Shown piece after piece: positions 46,148 through 55,958 of a DNA stretch of 64,000 bases. The notes beneath the pieces were generated by a model. It saw only the letters and a list, made by a program, of their open reading frames with translations, was not told where the DNA came from and made no database searches. Origin of the DNA: Ancylostoma caninum (taxonomy: Eukaryota > Nematoda > Chromadorea > Rhabditida > Ancylostomatidae); assembly GCA_037903475.1 (NCBI GenBank), contig JBAJFG010000621.1:1-64000 (forward strand), in the 5' to 3' direction. The stretch's first letter is position 1; each line of letters starts with the position of its first letter. The translations under genes and the position numbers were made by a program.

Positions 46148-46490
46148 CTCAGAACCCCAAAAACAAGTTGTCGGCCCAGCTTTGCCCAAAAACAACTTGC
46201 AAACAAGCTTTTAACTAGCAAATCGTTGCGACAAGTTTGACGTCATCACGCCACCGAAAACCAAGTTGTCGACAAGCTTTTCACCCGACAACTTGTCGAC
46301 AAGGAAGAGAAAAAACAAGTTGTCGACAACGATTTCTCAAAAACAAGTTGTCAACAAGCTTTTCACCCGACAACTTGTCGGCAATGAAGAGAAAAAACAA
46401 GTTGTCGACAACGATTTGTCAAAAACAAGTTGTCAACAAGCTTTGGCCGAAAATGTTGTCGGCCAGCAAGAACCAGAACAAGTTGTCCAT
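46148..46490. repeat. Left subterminal array of CTTGTCGACAAG
   Basis: At least ten copies or variants of the motif (CAAGTTGTCGACAAGCTTTT and CGACAACTTGTCGACAAGG), in both orientations. The first 150 bases match 53435-53600 closely. Confidence 0.9.
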
Positions 46491-46569
46491 GGCATATTTC
46501 ACTAAATTCCATAGTGAATGATCGTAATTTGACCGAGGCGCCCTCTCTTGCAACGGATCTCATTGCGCA

Positions 46570-46622
46570 CCATTCAATCGATATCACACGTGTCTGGTCC
46601 CGTGTGGTATCGATTGGATAGC
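46570..46622. repeat. Inverted repeat in the TIR element
   Basis: CAATCGATATCACACG pairs with CGTGTGGTATCGATTG across a short loop, with one mismatch. Confidence 0.8.
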
Positions 46623-46702
46623 GAGCAATGGCACATTTGACTTAACATATCCTTTGTTTTATCTGTGAGCTTTGCTACACTTCTTTAATATCAGCGATGA
46701 GC

Positions 46703-46805
46703 AGATTATCCGTATCCCCTTATCCGTTTAATCGTTATCCGTACGTATTGACCAAACCGTTATCCGCACCGTCATCCGGCCTTTTGGTGCTGATAACGAA
46801 TAAAG
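46703..46805. repeat. TTATCCG-rich repeat
   Basis: Several TTATCCG units, with CCGTTATCCGCACCGTCATC near the end, as at 28855-28940. Confidence 0.75.
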
Positions 46806-47139
46806 GGCCATTTATACTGGATGCGTGCTACTGACGCGCGTACGTCTATATGATGAAGAATAGGGCACGGTCGCATTGCAGTCGCATCGCAGTCGCAGCT
46901 CAGACGCACGCGTTTACGGCCTCGCGACGGCCGCGCGTTCTTTTCATTCTTCATTCTTTTTCTTTTCGTTCTTTTTCTTTTCTTTTCGTTCTTTCTTTTC
47001 CTCCCCCCCCACCCCCCCCTCTATAGAAAGTTTCGTTGTGCAAGGTAAACAAAGTTGACAGTTTTTGTTTTACAAAGTTTGTCAGTTCTGGTGATTTTTA
47101 GCTACCTGACATGTTAAAACGGCCCTCACATCGTATTAC

Positions 47140-48532
47140 ATGATTCACAATAATCAAGGTGATGGCAAATCTTATCACGTGGTTAACACTGAACAGCACA
47201 TAGGTGCAATTCTACGAAAACTGTTGGAGGTGTACGGTCGCGACAACTTCATCTCCGTAAGTTATGAATGGACTAGAAGGAATTGTACATGCTTGCGGCG
47301 CGTCAAAGTCTACGCGTCATACACACTGCAAAAGAGGGAGGTAGGAGAGAAATCCTGGCAGGTCAGTAATGTTCCTAGTTTTGCCGTTGCGACCGCCGCG
47401 CGAACAAACCGCGTTTCCATTTTCGCCACTTTGGGTCGGCGCGGGAATTTTGTGAAGTTTTCTAAACTCTATTTTTCAACTGAATATATAAGCAATGCTA
47501 ACTAGCTATTTCTCCAGGGAATGCTTGAAAATTTCATGATATTTAGTGGCTTTACGACCACGGGAAGGAGGACTGCGTTGAGCTTGCATCCCTCAGTGAA
47601 TTAAGCTCTTCGCAGTTTGAATCTGACTACAGGATTGATAAGAAGGGAATATCGTTGGGCCACACAAGAAATATAACACGTGCATCGACAACTCGGTTCG
47701 CCTAGACCTCTCATATCATCCCTGTGCTTGTAATGTGACGGACAGCGTAATTATGCATAGCATCTTTTAGACATTTGGATGTGCTAGCAGTTGCCGAAGA
47801 GTTACATAACCGTATTGAAGCAGGATCTTACGATATGTTTTTGCCTCTGCAAAATCTAACCTACAAAAGTGAGTTGTTGAAAAAGAAAGCATATCCAGAA
47901 CATCTGCCTTGTGCAGTTGTAAAATAATTTGAAGGAACACTTCCACCACCTAATGCGTTCAGTGTTGGCGCTGTTACATTATCAACTAATGACACTGTAT
48001 CGACCCTCCCTGACGAACTCACCTCGCTCGGATCATTACAAGGCCACGATTTCTAGTGGGTTAGATAATACTTCTCACTGTGATGTTAGCATCTACGGAA
48101 ATTTTGCCCCATTTCAGTTCACGTATGTTATACGAAGGTCGCTACTACTCGTCATTCAGCTTGAGAGGCTGTCTTCTCCTGTCCCAACAACATCACGTTC
48201 TCGTAAGATTGGGCGGTAAAGTTAGCCCAGCGAGACTTGAGTTAATAATGCACCATGAAGACAACGTCTACGTCGTAGTTCGCTGTTACAGCAGTACAAG
48301 TCCTTTTTCTAAGATAATTTCTTCCTTGCGTACTATAAGAGCTTATGCATATGCTCAGATCTTAGCTCACATGGAACGTTTGAACAGTATATGGTTCTGT
48401 ATTAAACCATCGACAGTGAATAATGTCGTCATTCTTCCGATACGATGCCTCATAGGGCCTGGTGTTGTGTTAAGTTATTCGAACCACTGTTGTTACTTCA
48501 TGTCAACAGCCCAGAAGCATTCACCTGAATAA
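47140..48532 (+). pseudogene. First coding region of the 6.9-kb TIR element; candidate transposase remnant
   Basis: Coding-like pieces: 47140-47363 (ILRKLLEVYGRDNF, EWTRRNCTCLRRVKVYASYT, donor GTCAGT); about 47546-47640 (YDHGKEDCVELASLSELSSS); a shifted frame at about 47650-47768 (NTCIDNSVRLDLSYHPCACN); 47776-48060 (VLAVAEELHNRIEAGSYDMF) with one in-frame stop; and 48080-48532, 151 codons (YEGRYYSSFSLRGCLLLSQQ, HHEDNVYVVVRCYSS). Its position before the second gene is where a transposase would be expected. I saw no catalytic Asp/Glu pattern. Several breaks mean this copy is probably defective. Function is inferred from context only. Confidence 0.4.
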
Positions 48533-48917
48533 GATTACCCAATTGATGGAACTAACACTTTGTTTTGCTTCCAACCTATTTTGCTTGTGAACTATGTTCT
48601 TATCTACATAACCTGTTAATGAGCTACAGCTCGTTTCCATGAGGGTTCTGATTCATATCAGTTGTCCGTGAAGAAGGAAATTAAATCGAATTTCTTTTTG
48701 GATGTTGCTGATTACTCATCTACCTGTCTGATTTCATTGTACTTGGCTCTACTGTAGTAAACGAAAAAGATGTTTGCTCAACATCTTTTTACTAAACTTT
48801 TTTCTAACAGCAAAAAAGTTTCATGTAGGAAAAAGGATTTTCTACATTCATTCTTGTATGTGCTGATTTGAGTCTTTGTAGAAGTGAATCTTGAAGTAAA
48901 ACTGATCCGAATAAGCT

Positions 48918-51900
48918 ATGGATAGCATGATGGAAAAACAGTTCGATGAAGATATTGAATTCTTGAATAGTAGAGATCAGCGCACATTACTTGGTGAGTA
49001 TAAAATATGTATGTTAAGACGAACCCAGTTATGAATTTGTATGTATTGTTAGATTTATCTGCGGAAAGTCACGATTCTTCTCGTTGCGAAAGTCAAGATT
49101 CCTGCCGGAGTGAAATTAAGAAAGAGCTGAAGCGCCCACGAATCACACATCCACATCATCGGTAATCTAGTTCATATTTTTATCTTAACGATAATGGGGA
49201 AGATTTCAATAAGTGTTCAGCGCTACGAAAGTTTCGAAAAAAGATGATACTCAAACCATGACGCGCGCAGCTGCGCCAAGAATAACGCATCGGATACATC
49301 AGACGACTGCAAGTCTATCACAAGATTTTATCGATGACGACATGATAGAAAAGCTTCTTCAGGACAGAGCAAATGGAGTTTCTATGCAGGTAGTATGATT
49401 GATACTCACAGGTGCAATGGTCGGTGGCAAGGCTGTCTCCCCCCCCCCCACTCCCCATTCACTTTGGACGGAGGTCCTGCAGACGGATCACACCGATCCT
49501 AGTTAAGCGAAGGGTATGCAAATTTCAGACCCGTGGGATGACGAAACTATTGCCTAAATTGATCATTCTTCTCAATTTCAAATCGGAATCGGGACAAGCG
49601 GTCACCTTTTACGATTATACAGCTACGTTGGAGAATTTCTATGTGTTTTGTAGAAGTTAGAGACTAGGGCCTTTTCATGACTGAAGAAATTCGGACTGGA
49701 AGCCTGTGCCGCCAGCAGAGAAAGAATCCTTACCAAATTAGAATACAGTTTTCGGGTAAATTGCAAACATATATCAACTGTCAGTTTTCCCAACTTTCTT
49801 TCCTTTTTGTATCAGCGAATGATTATTTTTGTCCAAACCTTTTGTCTCAACTTGTAACTGCAGCGTACTACACAAATGACCATTACACCAAGAGCAGTAT
49901 TTTTAAAACCAGACTGAGGAAGCTGGACTTGCTTTCGCATCTCCATGTTTCTGATTGCATCTGATTGTAGGTCTCAGGCAATGTTTGTCGTTTCGGCATT
50001 CTTCCAATGCTTGGCTTTCCACTAACGGCTCCAATCATTAACGGCTTGCCTTCTGTTTCATTTTGTTTTCTTTTCTTCGGTTGTGATTGCACTTTCTTTT
50101 TTCAGCCTATACCTGCACGACGGCTCTTTCTATCAGCGGGTTGTGATTCAGCAAGTGATGTTTACGTCCATTCATTACTCTTTTTCTAACTTTGGTCTGG
50201 CGTTAACCTTATTCTCTTCTGCACGAATCTTGCTTGTGTTTTGTTAACTAACACGTCTGCAAAGATTTTCATGATTGTTTGCTCAGATTGGCCTAGAACT
50301 GTTTACCTGCTCTTTTGAACTCTCCATTATGTATCAAAATCAAGTTCTCGCTTTTGTTGCAATTCCGGCTATTAGCCTATTTGTCTGGCATAGTTCCCTC
50401 ACTCCAAGTGCATTTCTTCTTTCTTTATGCCGCCCCGCTCATCTTGTTGGTTCCACAGGGAGTTGGCGTACCTGTGTGCCGAAGTGCCAACAAGTACCGA
50501 TGATTTCACTAGAATGAGGGCATCTTGGCCAACTGATGCGAGTGGTGGTCGTGTTTAATTAACTCTTGGTTTGCAGGGCACTTGCGCCAGATTTCGCTGA
50601 AGCCTGTTGCAATATATCCTCAACCCGGCTGCTCACTATTTCTCTTGGGCGGATAGCACATTCTAGGCCGATCCTGATTTGTTCTTCCGTTCCGGTTTTT
50701 TTTTTCTTCAAAGTTTTACTGTTTTTTTTTCTGGTCCCTATGCCTTTCAGTCTTGCAAATGTTCGTAATTATATTTGGCGCACCTCAAATTGTGGTGTAT
50801 GAATAAATAAATAAATAAATAACGTCTCCATTGTAGGCAGCGCTTGGTGCGGTTCAGTTGCGACCATTGAACATCAGCCAAATGGCAGACTTCGTCCAGC
50901 GCATGAAAGACAGTGGATCGGACGAACAGTATGAAATTGCGCGGAATCAATTGAAGCTTGGCATTGCGGTGAGCAACGCAGTTGATATAATTTAATCGTC
51001 GGATTACTGAACTGATTCAATATTTTCTAGTTTAATTTGCTCTCTAAGCAAGTGAAAGAAGGCGAGAAGAAGGCGCAAACGTTAGGGCAACGAATTGCAA
51101 GCAAAATTGAGCACGAAAAATTTTATGCGGCTAATGGCTTCGGAAAGGTGTCGGCGACGGTTGAAGAACACTTTTTAAATGCGGAGGGATACGGTCCCGG
51201 TAATATATGATCATATTTGCTTCGGAAATTGTCGCTAGTAATTGATGACGACGTCAAATACTCCGAATTGCCAGGATGCTCCATCAATGAGGTGTATAAA
51301 AAGGTCCAGAAGACGTTCAACGGTAATTTTAAACGGGAATCGGACCAGAAGAAATTCATCATAAAATTCGTGCAGCAACTAGTCAAAACAGTGAGCACCT
51401 CATGTTATCATGATGCCTTCGTTTACTTGGAGCGGATGTATTGATCGCATGGGAATGCCATGCTTCTTCGTTGCACCTATGCAAGTCTCTGAGTGGATCC
51501 ATAAGTGGGGTAGGAGTAAACATTTGGTCAGACTGAGAATGTGACACGATGGATGACTTCTTATTCTTAAACGATAGGGGTAATAAGTTAACCTTCATCA
51601 CTCACAGCAGGTGAAGTACAGCAAACAAGGAAAGCTAGTCGACAAGTTGGGCTCGCTGAAAAAATGCATTGTTGTGGTTCTTGTCCAGTCAGGTTTTATT
51701 CGCGGTTCTCGCTAGAGTATTCCAAATACTGCAGAGACAAGCATAGTTGCGGGGAAGGAGCGAGAATTCAAATTAGCAGCTCTAGTATCTAGAACAACGA
51801 ACCACGAAGTTATTTAGTATATTTCAGGCGTACAGCCAAGAAAATTGGATTTTTGTAACGGTGCGCTCGAGGGAAAGAAGCAACAACATGATTGAGTTGG

Positions 51901-52205
51901 ACACAAGAGCCATTATGAGTAAGCATTAATCAGTTTTTCATTTTTCCAGGTGTTATCAAAGAGTTGTGTTCCAGATTTTATGATAAGCACGTGCAGAGAA
52001 GCTAAAATAGCTGTGTCCGCCAGTTTCGAGGATATAATGATGTCTGGATTCACTAGCACTTTGTAAGTGCTACTGTCGCACCTCATAATCGATACTAGTG
52101 TTCATAACCAATATTTACAGGAACAATTTTCGGAGAAGGCTGAAAAAGGATGTGACTGGTGAGGGCGGCACCGTTTCGGATGATGTTTTCGATAGTCCGG
52201 ATTAG
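48918..52205 (+). CDS. Second multi-exon gene of the 6.9-kb TIR element, unknown function
   Basis: Exons joined in phase: 48918-48993 (ATG start, MEKQFDEDIEFLN), 49053-49161, 49221-49389 (SLSQDFIDDDMIEKLLQDRA), 50837-50968 (ISQMADFVQRMKDSGSDEQY), 51031-51390 (FNLLSKQVKEGEKKAQTLGQ; SINEVYKKVQKTFNGNFK), 51828-51918, 51950-52005. All six introns are GT-AG and phases agree throughout. One in-frame TGA at 51208 breaks the fifth exon. The last exon ends at 52003-52005, or in a shifted frame it continues to 52064 and splices to 52131-52205 (FRRRLKKDVTGEGGTVSDD). The acidic, helix-rich product with few Cys is not a recognised family. A second, DNA-binding accessory gene is known in CACTA elements; that role here is only a suggestion. 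Confidence 0.6.
50190..50825 (+). mobile_element. Possible LINE 3' tail in an intron of the second gene
   Basis: A T-rich stretch ending GAATAAATAAATAAATAAAT just before the fourth exon. It resembles a LINE 3' UTR with its short-repeat tail. No coding part was seen. Confidence 0.3.
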
Positions 52206-52689
52206 AGGATTATGGGACACTTACCACCCGCGCGCGTCAGGGCCCGTAAGAGAGTGAAGGCAGCTGCTCCCGGTCTTTTCGTAGGAAGAAAAGGTCAACT
52301 TTGACCTTATATGCCTGATGAGGTGCTAGAATGAGTTAGGATACCTTTTTAAAGCATGATTGACTGTTCGTTCCTAGGTTGAAAAAGCAAAACGGCCTGA
52401 CGCGACGCGTGTGGGTGGTAAGTGTCCGTAGACGGGATTAGAGGAGAGTGCCGCATATTCGGGCTCTATGGATACAGCTTTTCTTGTCGTTTGTTTTCAT
52501 GTTCTTTTGCTGTTTATTAATAGGCTTTTTTTTCTAGGAATCGATATTCTTATAGGCATGATTGTGAATATTATTAGTTGTTTATTTGTTATCGTGATTG
52601 GTATTGATGCTAATCATACATTTTGTTTGTGACTTGAAAAGATATAGAATACGATCTGTACACTTGTCTGCATTTGATAGGTAACGCAA

Positions 52690-53041
52690 GGAAGAGAAGA
52701 AACAAGTTGTCGACAAGGATGTGCAAAACAAAGGTGTCGGCAAGCTTTTGGGCGGACAAGTTGTCGACAAGGATGTGCAAAACAAAGTTGTCGGCAAGCT
52801 TTTGGGCGGACAAGTTGTCGACAAGGAAGTGCAAAACTAAGTTGTCGACAAGCTTTTGGGCGAACAAGTTGTCGACAAGGATGTGCAAAACAAAGTTGTC
52901 GGCAAGCTTTTGGGCGGACAAGTTGTCGACAAGGAAGTGCAAAACAAAGTTGTCGACAAGCTTTTGGAAAAGCAAGTTTCAGATGCGATCAGATACTTGC
53001 TCGCCAAATGCTTGTCGACAAGTTGTTTTCGGGGTTCTGAG
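52690..53041. repeat. Right subterminal array of CTTGTCGACAAG
   Basis: Seven to eight near-identical tandem blocks of about 40 bases (AAGCTTTTGGGCGGACAAGT then TGTCGACAAGGA-GTGCAAAAC), more regular than the left array. The last 80 bases match the right end of the element at 53435-54093. Confidence 0.95.
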
Positions 53042-53043
53042 TA

Positions 53044-53242
53044 TATGGAGCTCCGCAATTCAAACAAGTTATTTGATAAACAACTACTGCCTTCGAACAG
53101 TCTCCATTCTTTCCATGCGGGCAGACAATGCAATCTTTCGATATGCACTCCTTGTCGTAAATTCTGTTTCTAACTAACTGCTTTTTGATGTTATCATTAG
53201 GTATGTCAACTAAGGTAACATCATTTTGCAGTTGCGCCCGTT
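53044..53242 (-). pseudogene. Penelope-like element 2: linker piece between RT and GIY-YIG
   Basis: The minus strand reads TLVDIPNDNIKKQLVRNRIY, then CIVCPHGKNGDCSKAVVVYQ and ITCLNCGAP, the Cys-rich linker (CxxCP...C...C..C) before GIY-YIG in canonical Penelope elements. It is bounded by the target-site copies of the two flanking TIR elements (TA at 53042 and TT at 53241). No stop lies inside it. Confidence 0.8.
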
Positions 53243-54122
53243 CTCAGAACCCCAAAAACAAGTTTCTGATCGCATCCGAAACTTGCTTTTCCAAAAGCTT
53301 GTTGACGAGTTGTTTTCACACTTCCTTGCCGACAAGTTGTTCGCCCGAAAAGCTTGTCGACAACTTGTTTTCACTGCTTCGTTGTTGAAAACAACTTGTC
53401 AACAAGCTTTTCGAAAAGCAAGTTTCGGATGCGACTCTGAACTTCAAAAACAAGTTGTCGGCCCAGCTTTGCCTAAAAACAACTTGCAAACAAGCTTTTA
53501 ACTAGCAAATCGTTGTCAACAAGTCTGACGTCATCATACCACCTAAAACCAAGTTGTCGACAAGCTTTTCCCCCGACAACTTGTCGACAAGGAAGAGGAA
53601 AAACAAGTTGTCGACCAGCTTTTCCAGAAAGCAACTTGCAAACAAGCTTTTGTCGGAAAAGTTGTTGAAACCTTTTAGCTGAACAACCTGTCGACGAGAG
53701 AGAGTCATGTTCCCATACCCGCGTAACATACGACGCAACCATTTAGGACACCAGGACAATGGTTGCTATAGTACAGCTGTAGGAAAGCGTTTGCTTTCTA
53801 ATGAAGGACAGCTGTGCAAGCCTACGCGTACACAGGTCCTACCTTGAGCAATTTTGTAGTAGAGAGCTGACAGATTGTCAGTGAAGGAAGGGTCAAGAAC
53901 AAGTTCGCACGGTCAACCACCTGTCGGCAAGAAACAGCAAAAACAAGTTGTCGACAAGCTTTTGGGTGGACAAGTTGTCGACAAGGAAGTGCAAAACCAA
54001 GTTGTCGACAAGTTTTTGGAGTAGCAAGTTTCAGATGCGATCAGATACTTGCTCGCCAAATGCTTGTCGACAAGTTGTTTTTGGGATTCTGAGGATCAGA
54101 AACTTGTTTTTGGGGTTACGAG
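53243..54122. mobile_element. 880-bp non-autonomous TIR element, related to the 6.9-kb element
   Basis: Left end CTCAGAACCCCAAAAACAAG and right end (complement CTCGTAACCCCAAAAACAAG) are inverted repeats of over 60 bases once the nested insertion is removed. TT is duplicated at 53241-53242 and 54123-54124. Its own sequence is only about 220 bases; the rest is the nested relative at 53435-54093. Removing it restores the Penelope frame between CLK and RAQLQND. Confidence 0.8.
53435..54093. mobile_element. 659-bp deletion derivative of the 6.9-kb TIR element, nested in the 880-bp element
   Basis: The left 170 bases follow 46148-46320 of the large element (for example TTGTCGGCCCAGCTTTGCC and AACTAGCAAATCGTTG). 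The right 80 bases follow its right end (CAAGTTTCAGATGCGATCAG then ACTTGCTCGCC). GA is duplicated at 53433-53434 and 54094-54095. No coding sequence remains. Confidence 0.8.
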
Positions 54123-54124
54123 TT

Positions 54125-55233
54125 TAAGACATCGACGCATATCTGCAGACATTTCATCGGAGACGAATGGTAGGCAGAGCGTTAGCTTGTTTTCGTGGGT
54201 TCTGTGTGGGGTTCCACTATGCCGAGTCCGAAATCGGGAGGAAGCCATGTACCCGTTGCTGCTCGCAATGTTGGATGTCATGAGAAGTGATTCTTGCCTC
54301 TCGGCCTCTCCAGTGCTCATGTAGCAAGCACTTTTAAACAATTTCGTACAACAGCTCGTTTGACGGGTGCTGGATGTGCAGACATGTCGTGCAGAATTAT
54401 GTTTTTTGACGTAGCCTTGCGATACCACTTTACTCTGATCGTGCCGCTGGACAGACTTATGTGAGTGTTGAGGTAGGCCAACCAACCATCTTTCGGGGCT
54501 TCCCTTGTAAACGGGATATTTTCTGACTGTTCATTGAGAATGATAAAACACTCATACATTTCAGATTGTGTTGAGGTGGCGATGAAATAGTCATCAATAT
54601 ATAGCAGTATAAGAGCGGTAGGTGTGCTAATACTGGTTGTTCAATTCGACTCATGAAACAAATGGCTAACACCAGCGCTAGCATTTGCCCCATAGCGAGC
54701 CCTCGTATTTGAGAGAAGTATCTCCCCGACCACTAAAAAATGTTGCAACCTAAGCATTCCTTGATAAGTGTGACGGTGCGTCTGATGATGAGCCCATACA
54801 TCTCAATGACGGCAGCATGAATTTCTAACATTTCCAGAACTGCTTGCAGGGCTTTGTTGTTTTCGACATTAGTGTACAAAGAAGTCACGTCAAATGATTC
54901 TGTGACACTATTGCAATCGAGATTGGAAGCGCGTAGTCGCTCAAGGAACTGGTTTGTATTGGTCAAGTGGGCGGGTATTTTTGGTAATAGCTGTCCTACG
55001 ATTTTTGTTAAAAACCACGAAATCCGGTCGGTTGGGCCCCCTACACAACTCACGATAGGTCTGATCTTATATGTGTCCGGCGACATTGATCGTATGTCAT
55101 CTGATGACAGTTTGTGAGTTTTGACAAGGCTGTAGAACACTGGACATTTAGGGTGATCTATTTTGAGCCTGCTTACAAACCTTTCATCAATTCCTGCTAA
55201 TTTCGCAACTTGCACCCAAATGTCATTCAGACG
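54125..55233 (-). pseudogene. Penelope-like element 2: reverse transcriptase piece
   Basis: The minus strand gives CPVFYSLVKTHKLS, RPIVSCVGGPTDRISWFL, FDVTSLYTNVENNKAL (RT box with catalytic Asp), RRTVTLIKECLGCNIF followed by an in-frame TAG, RGLAMGQMLALVLAICFMS, then after a frameshift the catalytic YIDDYFIAT (near 54590), and further on STGEAERQESLL and PFVSDEMSADMRRCLK. All are canonical Penelope RT blocks in order. At least one stop and two frameshifts make it inactive. The left edge is the TT target of the 880-bp element and the right edge the TCTGC target of the BEL/Pao element. Confidence 0.85.
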
Positions 55234-55238
55234 TCTGC

Positions 55239-55526
55239 TATCATCGACGAATCGATGATCCTTGTAGTATTCATGTACATCGCTGATATTGTACCTCCTG
55301 TGGAGGGGGCGGGGCTGACCCGTCTCATGCTAGAGATACTTGTTGCTAGTCGGAATGATGCTGTAAGCCCTACGAGGCGCTCCTCTCTCACTTCTCACTT
55401 TGCTCTCTATCTCCAGTACAGTCAATAATAAATATATCATCCACTGAACCACCGCATTTACTGCGCATTCGGACACTTTTAGTCCACGAGTCTAAGGCGC
55501 CACCATTCGCCGAATAAGTCGCCACA
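55239..55526 (+). repeat. 5' LTR of the BEL/Pao element
   Basis: Begins TATCATCGACGAATCG and ends AAGTCGCCACA, with a polyadenylation-like AATAAA inside (AGTCAATAATAAATATATC). The first base pair is TA rather than the usual TG. Confidence 0.9.
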
Positions 55527-55531
55527 TTTTC

Positions 55532-55543
55532 TGGTGCATCGGC
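55532..55543 (+). promoter_or_regulatory. Primer-binding site, tRNA-Gly type
   Basis: TGGTGCATCGGC starts 6 bases after the 5' LTR and is complementary to the 3' end (with CCA) of metazoan tRNA-Gly(GCC). Confidence 0.75.
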
Positions 55544-55624
55544 TAAAATAAAGCCATTCCTCCCGCGTCAAAGCCTGGAGAAGAGACTCGCTCACACTTG
55601 AGCAATTTCGCGGCCCATCCATAG

Positions 55625-55850
55625 CCGTAAGAGGTTAGCATCTAATAAGCCTAACCTTGGGACCAAGAGCCCTAAAAATTCGTGCCTTGCTCTGCAACTG
55701 CACAAGAGGTTAGCACATAAGCCTGACCTTGGGACCAAGAGCCCTAAAAATCCGCGCCTTGCTTCCAGCAACTGCGCAACAGGTTAGCGACAAAGCCTAA
55801 CCTAGGAGCTTAAGAGCACCAAATCACCGATCCAATTAAGGATCGTGAAT
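55625..55850 (+). repeat. Tandem repeats in the BEL/Pao leader
   Basis: Three units of about 70-75 bases share GAGGTTAGCA, AAGCCTAACCTTGGGACCAA and GAGCCCTAAAAAT; the third is diverged and shorter. Confidence 0.8.
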
Positions 55851-55958
55851 CGATATCGATTCTTCCCAGCCTAATTGGGAAAGCTGATTACGCCACTGCG
55901 AATCAGTCACAACGCCAGTAGCTGCGTTTCTGAGTATACATCTCTAGGGAAGTTTTAT

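Larger units (their letters stand above)
46148..53041. mobile_element. 6.9-kb TIR DNA transposon with CTTGTCGACAAG arrays, superfamily unassigned
   Basis: The left end CTCAGAACCCCAAAAACAAG and right end (complement CTCAGAACCCCGAAAACAAC) are inverted repeats. TA is duplicated on both sides (46146-46147, 53042-53043), and removal restores a Penelope reading frame, so the ends are exact. Subterminal arrays of CTTGTCGACAAG in both directions fill about 340 bases at each end. Inside are two multi-exon coding regions on the plus strand. The 2-bp duplication, subterminal binding-site-like arrays and two genes recall CACTA/EnSpm elements, but the termini are not CACTA and no DDE motif was identified. 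Two short relatives lie at 53243-54122. Confidence 0.8.

Noticed and set aside
51217..51444. Independent 75-codon gene
   Set aside because: It is the second half of the fifth exon of the transposon gene, downstream of an in-frame TGA, and splices at 51390.
52690..53041. CRISPR-like array
   Set aside because: Blocks are contiguous with no unique spacers, and the genome is eukaryotic.
46148..53041. Tc1/mariner assignment because of the flanking TA
   Set aside because: Two close relatives are flanked by TT and GA, and the gene content and arrays do not fit Tc1/mariner.
52674..53177. 167-codon frame with repeated KLSTRMCKTKL-like blocks
   Set aside because: It is the regular CTTGTCGACAAG array read in frame; similar frames exist on the other strand.
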